Shown: positions 47,685 to 59,085, counted from the stretch's first letter. The stretch: DNA of 64,000 nucleotides from Exophiala sp. HKRS030 (GCA_023897205.1 JAHWDD010000002.1:6634001-6698000); one strand, 5' to 3'. Numbers and translations are program-made. The notes: a model not told the origin generated them from the letters alone.

Positions 47685-49928
47685 ATGGTCCCTGATACCA
47701 CATTCCAATTTGACTCAGTATACCGCTCCATTGCGAATAACACCCAGATTCATCCCCAGTACTCCCACCGTTCGAAGCCTTTCCTCTACCACCCAGCTCC
47801 GACGCCGGAGCAGAAGGGTTCACACCCCGACATCATGGCGAACACGACACCACTCCCTGCAGCGTCTGCCTCCTCTCCACCACCCGCAGATCTGGAAACC
47901 AAGACTGATTATACGACATACACGAACGACGACCTGATTGCACGCATCACGGCGCTCGAAACGCAACTGCGCGAGCAGACCGCACGCTTCTCACAATCGA
48001 GTCAACAAGTCGAGAAACCCTCCAGTGCAGCAGACACACAGACCTCGCTGTCAGTGTCGGGGTCATCATCGCCTCGTGCGGCCTCTCCGTCCCGACGAGC
48101 CAAACCCTTCGACCCCTCGCAGTACTCCACCCGCCACATAGCATTGAAATTCGCCTATCTCGGCGCAAACTACAACGGCTACGAACACGCCAACGGCACG
48201 GTGACGTCCAAACCCACGATCGAAGAAGTCCTGTGGAAAGCCCTGCGGAAGACGAGATTGATCAGTCCAGATGTCAGATCTGAGCAGGACGGTGTCGGTG
48301 TGGATGATGGGTTTGATGTCGTTTTCAAGAAGGAGCAGCGCGAGAGGCTGTATACTGATGGGAAAGATAAAAGACGGGGAGGAGCACGTGGAATTGACGG
48401 GGTGAGGGAGAAGGTTAGGCTGGATATCAGTTGGGAGGGATGCCAGTATAGTAAATGTGGTAGGACAGACAAGGGAGTTAGTGCATTTGGTCAAGTCGTC
48501 GGTGTGAGGGTTAGGAGTAATAGACCAAGAGAGGTTGAATCTATTCCGATTCGCGATGGAGGAGGGCAAGTACAACAGACTTCTGGATCGCAAGACCAAG
48601 CAGGAACACCCGAATCCACGGATACAGAGCCATTGGAAAGCGAGATGCCAAGCATTGATGCTCACGACCTCGACACCTCGACCTTCACCAAACCTTTCGA
48701 CCCCATATCCGACGAAATCGCATACATCCAGATCCTCAACTCGGTTCTCCCACCCGACATCCGCATCTTAGCATGGTGCCCGACCCCTCCGCCAACCTTT
48801 GACGCACGCTTCTCGTGCCGCGAACGCCGCTACAAGTATTTCTTCACCAACCCGGCGTTCTGTCCGACACCTGGCCCTAATGGCTTGAGACACCCCATGA
48901 CGGGAAAACCTGCCGTTGTCAGAGAAGGATGGCTAGATATCGATCGCATGAAGAAGGCAGCCAAGAAATTGGAGGGAAGCCATGATTTTCGCAATCTGTG
49001 CAAGATCGATCCGGGCAAGCAAATGCCTAGTTGTGTGCGCAGGATCACCTTCGCTGACGTCGAGGAGTTTCCAACTCTGGGATCCGCGTTCACGCAGTCG
49101 GCGGATCTGAATCAACATGGAGACCTACCAAGGGAGATCATCGATTCCGTCGTGGGAAACAATGAAAATGGTTCAGCACCGAACATCAGCGGTCCCAAGA
49201 TCTACACCTTCACCGTTCACGGCTCCGCCTTCCTCTGGCACCAAGTCCGGTGCATGGTGGGCGTTCTTTTCTTGATCGGACAAGGCCTCGAATCGCCGGA
49301 TCTCATCGACCAGTTGCTCGATATTGAGAAAACCCCTGGACGGCCATCGTATGAAATGGCCGACGATGCGCCTTTGGTGCTATGGGACTGCATTTTCCCA
49401 GAACGAGACGATGGAGAGGACGCCTTGCAATGGATCTATCCCGGCGACGAGAAAAAGAGTAATAGTAGTAGTAGCAGCAGCAGCGCGAACAGGATCGATA
49501 CGAGATTCGGCGTTGGCGGAACAGTTGACGAGAGCTGGAAGATGTGGCGTGGTGCCAAAATCCACGAGATCTTGACTGGCGCCTTGTTGGATCTGACCTT
49601 GAGCCAGGGCGGTGTGGTATCGTCGGGAGGAGCGAGTGGACGAGACGACGCACCACCCGGTGCACACAATACCACGCGGGGCTCAAAGCAGATCAGAAGT
49701 GCAAAGACGTTCGACGGCGGTGACACAGGTCGGATTAAGGGCAAGTATGTCACCGTTATGAAAAAGCCTAGACTCGAAACATTGGAGGTCTTGAACCAGA
49801 AGTTCAGATCAAGGAAAGGCTGGTTCCCAAAACAGAATACTGGAGGCGATGACGATGATGAACCAGTGAATACACAGGTAGAAGGGGAAACTCTGGACGA
49901 TGAGCGAGCCGAGCAGCCGCGAAAGTAA
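47685..49928 (+). CDS. DEG1: tRNA pseudouridine synthase, DEG1/PUS3 (positions 38/39)
   Basis: TruA-family enzyme that isomerises uridine 38 and 39 in the anticodon stem of tRNAs. A single exon encodes 747 residues. The catalytic Asp is residue 262 in the invariant GRTDKGVSA motif. Other family marks are LKFAYLGANYNGYE, FSCRERRYKYFF, GSHDFRNLCKID and FLWHQVRCMVGVLF. There is an N-terminal coiled coil (LIARITALETQLREQ), which is usual in Deg1. The protein is long because of disordered insertions before and after the core, including a Ser run encoded near 49456-49489. A second in-frame ATG at 47835 (MANTTPLPA) would remove 50 residues and is an equally plausible start. Confidence 0.93.
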   Translation: MVPDTTFQFDSVYRSIANNTQIHPQYSHRSKPFLYHPAPTPEQKGSHPDIMANTTPLPAASASSPPPADLETKTDYTTYTNDDLIARITALETQLREQTARFSQSSQQVEKPSSAADTQTSLSVSGSSSPRAASPSRRAKPFDPSQYSTRHIALKFAYLGANYNGYEHANGTVTSKPTIEEVLWKALRKTRLISPDVRSEQDGVGVDDGFDVVFKKEQRERLYTDGKDKRRGGARGIDGVREKVRLDISWEGCQYSKCGRTDKGVSAFGQVVGVRVRSNRPREVESIPIRDGGGQVQQTSGSQDQAGTPESTDTEPLESEMPSIDAHDLDTSTFTKPFDPISDEIAYIQILNSVLPPDIRILAWCPTPPPTFDARFSCRERRYKYFFTNPAFCPTPGPNGLRHPMTGKPAVVREGWLDIDRMKKAAKKLEGSHDFRNLCKIDPGKQMPSCVRRITFADVEEFPTLGSAFTQSADLNQHGDLPREIIDSVVGNNENGSAPNISGPKIYTFTVHGSAFLWHQVRCMVGVLFLIGQGLESPDLIDQLLDIEKTPGRPSYEMADDAPLVLWDCIFPERDDGEDALQWIYPGDEKKSNSSSSSSSANRIDTRFGVGGTVDESWKMWRGAKIHEILTGALLDLTLSQGGVVSSGGASGRDDAPPGAHNTTRGSKQIRSAKTFDGGDTGRIKGKYVTVMKKPRLETLEVLNQKFRSRKGWFPKQNTGGDDDDEPVNTQVEGETLDDERAEQPRK

Positions 49929-50593
49929 TAAAGGGGAAGCGATGGATGCAGTGGAAGAAAGTCATATATTCAGACATCGATCTTGAAGTCTATGCCACTT
50001 CTACAGAACAGAGAATGCATAATGTGTACCATGGTTTGGACATTTACAAGACATGAAAGGTTAGATCATTGGTAACATGGGCTCCGTCATGAGAGACTGC
50101 CTGGGTATCGTCGGAAAGATTGTCCAAATTAGCATGGCAAATGCAGTCGCGGTAACAATGCCACATATTCAATTCCTGTCCTCAGAGGCTTGTGGCTGCA
50201 GCGTATGCATGGCATCCTCATCCATTGCAAACCTTGGCCGTACTCGACATCAGACAGCATGTTTGGCCCGATAAGCTGTGTCCAAGTCTGGGCTCTGCAG
50301 CATCAATATTGCCTTCGACTGTGCGATATACGCAAGAGCAGACTTCAAAGCATGTCATGCTGGCTCGAGATCGTCTGAGGGTTGATGAGAACAGGGTCCA
50401 TTCGGCCAAAGGTACCATCGGTGGAGGAACAGCAGGATACTTGACAAATGCAAGGGTTCCAGGCCGTTGTCATTTGATCACATACCAGGTTCAATAACGA
50501 GACACGTGTTCAACTCGAGAGTGCAAGAAACAACAGGTCGAAGAGGGTTTATTGGAGTACCAGAGGGTATCCTTCCTTGGCTGAAACTTGACT
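49929..50593. other. Convergent intergenic region
   Basis: 665 bp between the 3' ends of PUS3 and the PIG-H gene. Overlapping short frames on the + strand have no recognisable product. Confidence 0.5.
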
Positions 50594-51220
50594 TCAGCGG
50601 ATACCAGAATATAAGCATTTCCTGGCGCCTCTCCAGACTTCTTCGAGGATATCCCGCTTGGGCAGAAGTGTTGGGAATACGACTACCACTTCTGTGGCAT
50701 TCTGAACAATGACAGCAAGATAAAACCTTACCTCGAGTCCCTTGAAGGCTTCATGAATAACAATGTCTTGGATTTGAGTGGTCGGGATGAAAGTTGAGGT
50801 TGCAGGGAGGAAAAAGTAGGGTGAACTGGTCGAGGTTTGGATACCCAGGCCTTGCAGGACCAAGAGTGATTCCTCAACATAGTCCCTCTTCAAACATAGA
50901 TAGAGAATTACCAGGCTGATGGGGACAAGTAACCACCAGTCGGTGGACTCGGCAATCAGTTTGACCAGACGTTGTCCAACGAAACTCGTGCCGAGGAACA
51001 GATCGACAGACTCGTTAATCTTGTTAGATGAAACAAGAAACTGGAGCTTGGCCAGGGTTACAAGGAAAACGTGAAGGACCAGAAGTATGCGACACCCATG
51101 TCGGATAATGGCAAGTAACTTTTGCCTGGGGTTGGAGCGAGGTCGTGTATTGACTGTGAATGAAACAGTAGTGGGAGAAGGGCAGTAGATGTCGAGGTAT
51201 TGATTCGAACCCGTGAACAT
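50594..51220 (-). CDS. GPI15: GPI-GlcNAc transferase subunit H (PIG-H/GPI15)
   Basis: Subunit of the endoplasmic reticulum complex that adds N-acetylglucosamine to phosphatidylinositol, the first step of GPI-anchor synthesis. A single exon encodes 208 residues, similar to family length. Two hydrophobic segments (about residues 42-63 and 94-110) fit the membrane hairpin. The C-terminal half carries the PIG-H signature: EESLLVLQGLGIQT, FIPTTQIQDIVIHEAFKG, VRFYLAVIVQ and VVVFPTLLPKR. The GTAAGG inside the GLEVRF codons is not used as a donor, because RFYLAVIV is conserved and the candidate intron would be only 30 nt. It converges with PUS3. Confidence 0.9.
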   Translation of the reverse strand: MFTGSNQYLDIYCPSPTTVSFTVNTRPRSNPRQKLLAIIRHGCRILLVLHVFLVTLAKLQFLVSSNKINESVDLFLGTSFVGQRLVKLIAESTDWWLLVPISLVILYLCLKRDYVEESLLVLQGLGIQTSTSSPYFFLPATSTFIPTTQIQDIVIHEAFKGLEVRFYLAVIVQNATEVVVVFPTLLPKRDILEEVWRGARKCLYSGIR

Positions 51221-51990
51221 GGTATGGAAGTGAGTGGCTGACTGAGTGGTGGTTCGACCGAATATTCAAGTTCGTTGAGGTTGAGAAAATCTCGGCCAGT
51301 GGGCGGCAACCGAAACCGGGAGGAAGGGGATGGATGCAAGGTGTGGTAAATCAGCTGAAGATGGTCAGGGATAAGAGTATATGGGGTGGTTGGAAGAAGA
51401 AGCTTTTCGACCTGAAACGCAGATGACCAGGAAGCGCTTGTCAGATGGGTGGAGTGGCTGTTTTCTGAAGGGGGTCGAGATCCGGGTCATGGACCCAAGT
51501 GGCGAGAGGCAGGAAAGGGTTCTTTTTTCTGGGATGACGAGGCCTCCTCGGTAGTTGCACAATTAGAAGCGTAGTCGAAGTTTCGTAATGACGATGGTCA
51601 AAGTGAGTATCAAGAGTCGATCTGTAGAAGTTCGAGGAGGAGAAGTGAGGATTGGTGAGGTCCAAAAAAGGGCTGGTGCAGGCACGTGCGAGGAGAACCC
51701 GGAACCCACGGACCATGAGGCAGGAACAGGTACGGAGCCTGGAGGAATTAGGGTTACCTCGCACCTTCCTCGACCTTCTCGAGGCTGGGGAGCTCCAATG
51801 GGGGCTGGAATATTAATTCTCCGTTGTGGGCTCTGGACGAGATTGCTTGACCAATCACGATCGCTCCGCAAAGATCCCACAGAGACGAAGACCCTACATA
51901 AAGGGACCCAAGGACCGTTGGGCCCGTGCGCGCTGGTGTGAATTTGGGGGCCTTCAACTTGACATTGACCACAGTAAGTAGTATATTCCG

Positions 51991-52026
51991 TACTCCGTAA
52001 TCCTGTGATTTGGTCAGTACGGAGTA
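51991..52026. repeat. Inverted pair of TACGGAGTA motif
   Basis: TACTCCGTA at 51991-51999 and its exact reverse complement TACGGAGTA at 52018-52026 are separated by 18 bases, so a 9-bp stem hairpin is possible. Four other single copies of the same 9-mer occur in the window. Confidence 0.8.
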
Positions 52027-52595
52027 GTCAGGGTCTGGGGATTCACGGTTGACACGGATGATGAGATGGCATACGTAATGGTAATCACACAAACGGTGCT
52101 TGGTCAATTTGCTCCGTGCTTAAGCCCAAAGAGCCGTGCGTGCAACTGATACTCTTCCTTCCGGGGCCTGAAGCCCAGAGTGCAATTTGAACCAAGTCTT
52201 GGAGTCTTGGACAAAGTCTTGGGCGGAGAGGACAGAGGTCGTATAGACGGTGTTGTTAGGAGGGTGGAAGATTACTGCCAATGGTGAAGGTGACACTGCC
52301 TGTGGCTCTGACTGATGAATCTTGGGTACGTCGTGGGTGTGACGGTGGCAGTTGTGAGTCGTGACTGCCTACTGGAGGGTTCGAGGGGCTCCTGCACACA
52401 ACCGTCATCTCTCTCTCTTCGCACCTTCCGGTTTGCTGGTTTGCTGGTCGTCCCTGCCCCCTGCGTCCGAATCGTCCAAGGCGCGTCCCCTGGTCAAACT
52501 AGTCTCTTTTCGGTATAGTCTCCCTCCCAGAGTCCTGGGCTTTTCTTAATCGAGGTCGCCACTTTCACGTCTAAACTCCACTCTTCCACATCACC

Positions 52596-52949
52596 ATGGC
52601 TGTGAAATGGATCAATGGTGTCTGTGATCCTACGCCTCGTCAATCTGCCCGGTCCCGGCCAAGGACGTCGCTGGAAAGGGGCTTTGTTTGTTTCAGACCA
52701 AGCTCAACCCGGAATTATGGACCCCAGATGGCCAGAGTCATCTTAGGTGACAATGAAATTTCCACCGGGGTCGTCTCGTTGGTAAATGCTATATCTTCCC
52801 CACGCCGCCTTGACCTTCCTTCGCCATCTTCTTTCTTTGATGAACAGTCTGCGACTTTCGTGATCACTCCTTCGACGACTCGTCAAACACGCTCATTTTT
52901 ATCCCCGGTGGATATACACACTCCTTACAAATACCATCAACCAACTTGA
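52596..52949 (+). CDS. Small open frame or long upstream ORF, unrecognised
   Basis: 117 codons starting at an ATG in good context (CACCATGG), ending 98 bp before the secreted-protein start. The product is basic, rich in Ser, Thr, Arg and Pro, with no signal peptide or motif. If it is in the same transcript as the downstream gene it would act as a long upstream ORF. Otherwise it may be a chance frame. Confidence 0.2.
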   Translation: MAVKWINGVCDPTPRQSARSRPRTSLERGFVCFRPSSTRNYGPQMARVILGDNEISTGVVSLVNAISSPRRLDLPSPSSFFDEQSATFVITPSTTRQTRSFLSPVDIHTPYKYHQPT

Positions 52950-53047
52950 TCAAGTTCGCTTCTCTTTCGGACCAACTCGATCACTCTACACTCACTACGA
53001 GATCTACACTAGACCAACAAGAACAAAATCCTCACCAAAACTCGAAA

Positions 53048-53833
53048 ATGCATACTTTTAAAACTCTCTCGGTCTTCGCAATCGCTGCCGCTACTGCATT
53101 CGCTGCTCCAGCTCCCCTAGATGGCAATGCCATCGAGGCTCGCGAACCTGGTCGCGGCTACTGGGGCTATGGCAATCGATGGTACTACAGAGGCGGCAAC
53201 CAAGCCGGCAGCACAGTCACCGCTGTAGTCACCGTCACTGGATACGGCGATGATATCACCCTGCCTACTGCCGCTCCCCAACCAGATACCACCGAGGATG
53301 CTCAACCTGAAATCACTGCTGCCCCCACCGCTGCCGGAAACTTTGGTGGATATACTGGAGGCTACAACGGGGGCTGGTCGTCGCAGCCGGCGGCCGCCGC
53401 TCCTACTGCTTCTCCTTCCAGCACCGCTTCGACCGATACTCCGTCACTGGGTAGTGGCGGTGATTGGTTCACCATCGCAAGCAAATGGCGCGCCGCTCTT
53501 GGCAAGCCTGCTTGGACCCTCGATTCCAAACTCGTTGCCAACGCTCAAGACACCGCTGACAGCTCTGGTGGCCAGCTTGTACACAAGCTCAACCCCGGTA
53601 GCTTTGCTCAAGTCTTGGCACCTGGCGACGCCAGCGATTTTGAGTCCGTCTTCGTTGGTGGATGGCTGTGCGAACTCCCAGATCTCGCTGGATTGAACGG
53701 CGTCTGCGCAACAGCCTCTGGCGGCTGGAATCACGCTGGACAGACAGGCCATGCGGAAATTTTGAGCTCGACACAATACACAAAAATAGGCTGTGCTTTA
53801 GGCGACGGCATATGGAGCTGCGACCTTGCATGA
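53048..53833 (+). CDS. Secreted protein with C-terminal CAP/SCP-like region
   Basis: Single exon, 261 residues. Residues 1-19 form a clear signal peptide (KTLSVFAIAAATAFA, then Ala-Pro). A Gly/Tyr-rich segment with GGYTGGYNGG-type sequence and a Pro/Ala/Ser/Thr-rich linker follow, likely O-glycosylated. The last 120 residues form a compact domain with four cysteines (WLCEL, GVCAT, IGCAL, WSCDLA). The pattern AQDTADSSGG..H, then TGHAEIL, then IGCALGDGIWSCDLA resembles the CAP (SCP/PR-1) fold, with its helix bearing His and its Trp-Cys end. Divergence is strong, so this is a moderate-confidence assignment. A cell-wall or host-interaction role is possible but unproven. Confidence 0.72.
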   Translation: MHTFKTLSVFAIAAATAFAAPAPLDGNAIEAREPGRGYWGYGNRWYYRGGNQAGSTVTAVVTVTGYGDDITLPTAAPQPDTTEDAQPEITAAPTAAGNFGGYTGGYNGGWSSQPAAAAPTASPSSTASTDTPSLGSGGDWFTIASKWRAALGKPAWTLDSKLVANAQDTADSSGGQLVHKLNPGSFAQVLAPGDASDFESVFVGGWLCELPDLAGLNGVCATASGGWNHAGQTGHAEILSSTQYTKIGCALGDGIWSCDLA

Positions 53834-56800
53834 GTGATTTTAAGATCTGGGGTTGGTTGCTTCCTATTCTATTGTGGTGAGATAAGAATCTCAGCATGAC
53901 CCATCTGTCAGCCGTGGTTCCAGCATATCTCTTGGCTCCAGCATCTGCATCTGAGTTTTTTATGACATGAACAATTGGACCGAGGAGCTTTGTATTTTCA
54001 CTTTTAACATTTGGAATTCATTTTTGGGACGAGCAGCACGAATCATGGTCAATATAGCAAAAACATCATCCAAAATCCGATGCACTATGCTCTGATTCTT
54101 CTTTTGAACTGTTGCTCACCCGCTCGAAATGACCGTGCATTGTTCGTGACTGCGAAACCAATTCTAGCAACCTGCGTGGAAGGCATAACCATAACCCTGA
54201 ATGCCGCAAACATTACCATTCCAAGGCTTGCACTATCCGATCCGAGTTACTGATGGTCAGACCCTTTCGTATTGATCCATATCACTTTGATTCTCACCGG
54301 AAACGCAGCTATCTGGATTGTCACAACATGGTATAAGCGTATACGGCATCGTATGCACAGATATCTCAACATGTCGATCGACTAAAGCTGCGCATAGCAA
54401 CCCTCAAAACTCGCTTTACCATTAGCGCACGAAATCTGCGAACCTCGCTCCCTTGTGACAAAGCTCTGAGATTTACCTCAAATATCCGCACCAGACGGCG
54501 ATTTTCTCGTATCTCTCGGGGACTTCCCTCCCAAAACTAATTTCGCAAACAGACCTCACCAATGCACTCCACGCTAAGCCATGCCCAATTTGTGTGAGTT
54601 TACCAATCAAATATTTGGCTTGATCACGCCAACTCAAGGTTTGACACAGCCCAGATGCCGAACACGGTAATTTGCGGAGTGCTGGGCTGTTCTCACCTTT
54701 CGATTTTGGTCTTCTTCCATTCCGGAACCGGCATCACTCAAAGGTACTCGATTTTAATTGTCACCCATCTGGCAGCAATTTCGTATTCATGCGTTGAGCC
54801 GTCACAAGTTGATGACGCAAGCCTGTACCTGTCTTTGGTCTCCGTAGAGATTTGGTGGCTGGCGGACAGAAAGCCATCAGAGGTACAATTAAACTACATC
54901 AATGATGTTTCCTTACACGCGGCCAGCACAAGGGACAGCTGGTCAAATTCGAGACAGAAATTGTAAGGAGAAGCGCATCAGCGGAAGGGTTTCAGCTAAG
55001 ACGAGAGTCGAGAACGTTGGGATCACAATGCAAGGAAGATCCCTAATCGAGCCCTTCCCACAGTTGTTCAGGGGTTGCTTGCGAGTCCATTTTTAAAAAT
55101 CCAGTGTGCCTGACGATCAGCAATGGAGGAAATGCTTGGTCGGGAGGCCCTGGCTGGAAGCAGCTCTGTGCCTGTCGATCAACTTTGCGTGCATGCAACT
55201 AGCAGGGGTAGGTCGTCTCTCAGGGGAAGACCAGGCAATAAACCAATTAGAAGCTGCGGAGGCATTGGCTATTTCTGGGCGGCGGTCCGCACCTGCAGCC
55301 AATTGGATTACTCTGCGAGAGACCCAGTCGGCAGCTCTTCTCGGTTGTTGTGCGTCGACTTGTTCATAATTACGCCTCAGCAGTGGCGTTGGAAACGTAG
55401 ACATGATTCAATGCACCGGTAATGGTTCCATGCGAGGTTTGGTCTATGGGCTGAAATTGCTGAGAAAATGCATCATCGCTCCCAGGCAATGTACGGTGCG
55501 AGGCACTTAACTCTGGCTTGCTTAGCTTACCCTACCCAAGAGTATTGAGGGACCCCAGTGGTTGTGCCAGTGAAGGCTCACGCAGGACATCTTCCACCGA
55601 AAGCATTATACAAAACGAGGTTTTCGTCCCGCACCAACACGATGTTATGCTCTCAACGTCACTCGAAAGTCCTCGGCTTCATGTCAACCCCCATAACACA
55701 CACGATCGATAATTGCCAAGACGCCCGCAGTGAATAAATGCCAAGAACCTCTAGAGTGAATGGCCCAGAAGCTTATTTTACCTTTTAAGTGTCACTTTAT
55801 GCTACGGAGTAAATGGTTAGTATAGGTAGATATGCTTCGAGATCGCAGCCGAGTCCCCTAGCTAGACGACTATGCAAGAAGCTTCATGACGAAACTTCGA
55901 TCGATACCCTTGGACATCCAGATTAGAGCCAACATATCAAAACTTACTTCCATTGCCACGATGTCGAGCAGATAATGAAACCTGATCAACATGGAACATT
56001 ACACGTAGAAATCTTCCATGCCTCCCTAGATGATGGTACGAAAGCACGGAAGGTGCCGGCTGACCGACTCGGCTGTCGTGAGTTTTGACGCCACTACACC
56101 TACATAAAGCACATCAAGTTGTGCGTCGACATGATCACGTTGGTACGCAAGGCTGATGCAACCTCCCTCGCCTCAGGGGCAGCGTCACTACAAGGTGCTA
56201 CTGAAACTGTGCCACGTTAAATCCATGTGCATAGTCTGTCGGGGTAGGGTACGAGCTCCGAATTACGTTTTCCAAGTCCTTCTCGCGTCATCAAGTGCAT
56301 TGATGGGTAGGACATGAGCAGAGTATTGTTTGGTGCTTACCAACCGAGCTCCAAAGTATCGTTCGCCTGTGCCTGGAATGGACTTAGAGACATGCGAGGA
56401 CACTGGGAAGCCTGCCAGATACGAGAATTTGATGAGATCAGATAAAAAAAATCTCTGATTATTGGTCTGAAAGCCCAGCTTTCCATCTTCCACGTCTCTC
56501 CAGTGATCACTGACATGCACTCATCAGACCAGCCGCCTATATTCTATAGTCTTGCCTCCATTGTGAACTGTCCGCTTTCTCAAGATCTGCAACAACATTC
56601 ACTGCCACTTACCATTCTCAGCTAGCCCTCACAGTCTACAAAGTGAGGCTCTCTATATTCACGCTGTCGCAATACTACGACTACTGGTTGTGAAATATAT
56701 GAGTTTGCCTCAAAGTGATCCACTCAGCGCAGTTCCTGACATTAATTAGCAGCATACCCCATCATGAGATGAACCTCATCGGTACTCCACAGGACTTACC

Positions 56801-59085
56801 AATTGCAGAAAAGAACGTCCACACGACAACAAACTGGCTCAATTTCGGGGACAATAACTAGAGAACTCAGCTTGATGTCATGGGTGGTTGGTTGAACAAC
56901 TCATTTTCTTTCAAGCTGTCGCCTTCGGGAACGATAATCGGACAAATTGAAGAAAGAGCTACCACTGAGCCTGTAATTAGTGCAAATCAAAAACTTGCGG
57001 CTGGCGATAATACCTCGTATTTCAAATGCCTGGTTGGAGCCTCATTTCTTTCATGTTAGCATAATGCTACCTCATATATGCGCAGAGACGCATGAGCAAT
57101 CACCCGGTCTTAGAGAGCACGGGAAAGTGCTGTGCTATGCTCTGCCTAAGAGAAAAAACGCCAGGAATTAAAGGTGGCTTGAGCTGTGAGCGACCTCGAG
57201 CGAGGCTGAAGCCAGATTGAGTCCGGTGACCTGAGAGACTGGCGGATCCAATACCGACGAAAAGACGTGAACAGCACAATCGGTATATGACCTCCCAATG
57301 GCCGCCATAGATCTTCTTGACCAGCTGTCGAGTCTGATTCCCGGATGCTGCCAGTCATCGCCCTCAGTATTGTGTATTACTTTCAGTGACTTGAAAGTGT
57401 TTTGTGTATCAAGACAGCATTGACGACTATCACACGATTCTCCTTCGGTCTTTCCCTTCGAGACAACGTCGTGCTATCTTCCAAGCTCAATTCCTCATTA
57501 GTGGCTTTGGCAGTGGCTCTATCAAAATTAACATCGGTCGTTAGCTTCTTCTGTCAGCTCACATAGATTCCTTGGTAAGAGAGTCTCGCGCACACCGCCG
57601 CATAGCCTTCATAGTCGTCGACTACCATCAACGATTCCTTTGGGAAACGATGAGGTTGCAAGTGGTGAAGACCAGTCTCTAACGTTTGGACTGACTCCTC
57701 TGGGATTGTGATGTGACGGTCATATTGAGACAGACACTACATGAGACAGAAGGCCTTGAGAAGGTTGGTGGTAGAATCTAGACATGAAAGCGAAGGTTGT
57801 AAGTGGGCTGAGGAAGAGACGATTTGGATACGCTCGATAAACCCTCGTAAATGAAATGGATTCTCTAATTCGTGCAAAGTACTGAGGATCGATTTCCGGC
57901 TGCGACGCGCAAGATAGGGAATATGACGTGCCTGTCGGAGCAAGGCTTAGATGGGGCTGCTACGCCTTCTGGTTGATTGCTAGAACTTCATTTTTAGACG
58001 GCCATTATTTTGGATGCGTGGATGCGGAGTCGATTGCACGGGCCCCAATCGAGTTGGCTGCAAGCGTTAATTTTGAGAAGACAAAATCTTCTTTTTGGAG
58101 CGCCGATGTACCTCTTCACTTGATATTGTCCTTGCATGGAACACTTGTGCATAGTGGAGACCCTGAGCCGCTAGGCAATCCGCCGGGCTCGGGTCATACC
58201 ATGCACGAGCTTCGAAGTTTGGCTTCATAAGCAATCACTCTACTCGTTATAGGCAAATGCCAAGCAAATTTCTGGATGATCGCCAACCACGACACGGAAA
58301 CGAAATGTTGATTATGGAATCTTTCATATGTATCATATGGCAACACTCGGACAGCGGGTATAGCGGCAAGCAGAACAGCTATAGCAGCAACCGTCGAGGT
58401 GAATGATCCAGCAAGGGATCCGCTCATTCTTCGAATCGGATGCGAGAAAAGTCTTATAGAAACACCAATATGGCCAATAATCATACATGGATTTCCCGAC
58501 TCAATCACATCCACAGCGACCCAATTGCGATTATGCGTTACAAACACGAGTGCAGGAGTGAATATTATGGATGTGACCTAGTAATTCTAGCATGATTTCA
58601 GGCCAACTCACAGCGGAGCAATCTGAACCGTTTGCGATAAATATCGGACTTGGTCAAGCAACACCTTACACTGCAGTCTAACCCTTGCAAAAGCATCACG
58701 ATTTCTTGGATCTTTGCGGCGGCTTGATTAGTCAACGCCTTCAATTCTGGGGTAGTCTAAACTTCCCCGACCAAAAAGGGTCTGATCGCGTAATCCTCTA
58801 TCCAGTCAAATAGCCCTCTCACCTATGGAGAATAATGCTCCATCAGGTGATGTAGCTGTGACTGCATCTGGCCTTGCCCTGGGACGAGTGGTATTCTAAG
58901 CATATGCATTATGTTCATCTCCAGTTCATTATATAAAATGTATCATAATCCCAGGAGTATTTGCCGCAGCCCAAGCCTTTGTTCAATAACATTTGAATTT
59001 CGCAAAGAGCCGTCTCAATAAGCTTGTTTCCATATCAACAGCATTGAAAAACTGCAAAGACGCTGTCTAGTAGCGTGTGAATAAG
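53834..59085. other. Gene-poor 5.25-kb interval
   Basis: No intact gene is supportable on either strand. Frames above 90 codons (54655-54966, 55123-55422, 57928-58230) show no recognisable family. One minus-strand frame around 58194-58571 reads as a possible fragment of a membrane protein. A single TACGGAGTA motif lies at 55803-55811. No terminal repeats, transposase motifs or tRNA genes were seen by eye. It may contain degraded sequence. Confidence 0.6.
58194..58571 (-). pseudogene. Possible fragment of a membrane protein gene
   Basis: Open frame of about 125 codons without an ATG start, beginning after a stop near 58572. It contains two hydrophobic segments (SIIFTPALVFV and TVAAIAVLLAAIPAVRVL) followed by LPYDTYERFHNQHF. 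That shape is reminiscent of the Phe/Tyr-Glu-Arg-X-His helix start in fungal ferric-reductase or TmpA-like membrane proteins. No continuing homologous frame could be found on either side, so it is either a decayed remnant or chance. Confidence 0.2.

Larger units (their letters stand above)
51221..53047. other. Intergenic region before secreted protein gene
   Basis: 1.8 kb. Many short overlapping frames between 51365 and 52107 lack recognisable products. An inverted TACTCCGTA/TACGGAGTA pair lies at 51991-52026. A 117-codon frame at 52596-52949 is listed separately. The last 100 bp are the likely leader of the secreted-protein gene. Confidence 0.5.

Noticed and set aside
50594..51220. Possible 30-nt intron starting GTAAGG inside the PIG-H gene
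   Set aside because: Too short for a fungal intron, and the codons it would remove (RFYLAVIV) are conserved in the PIG-H family.
51200..51220. tRNA T-loop-like sequence GGGTTCGAATC on the minus strand
   Set aside because: It is the coding sequence for the first residues of the PIG-H protein; no tRNA fold around it.
51563..52107. Overlapping frames on both strands upstream of the PIG-H gene
   Set aside because: Mutually overlapping frames of about 105-117 codons with Pro/Arg/Ser-biased translations and no motifs; chance frames.
55117..55422. Overlapping frames on both strands in the gene-poor region
   Set aside because: No family resemblance, no splice-supported extension, and similar open length on both strands points to composition rather than coding.
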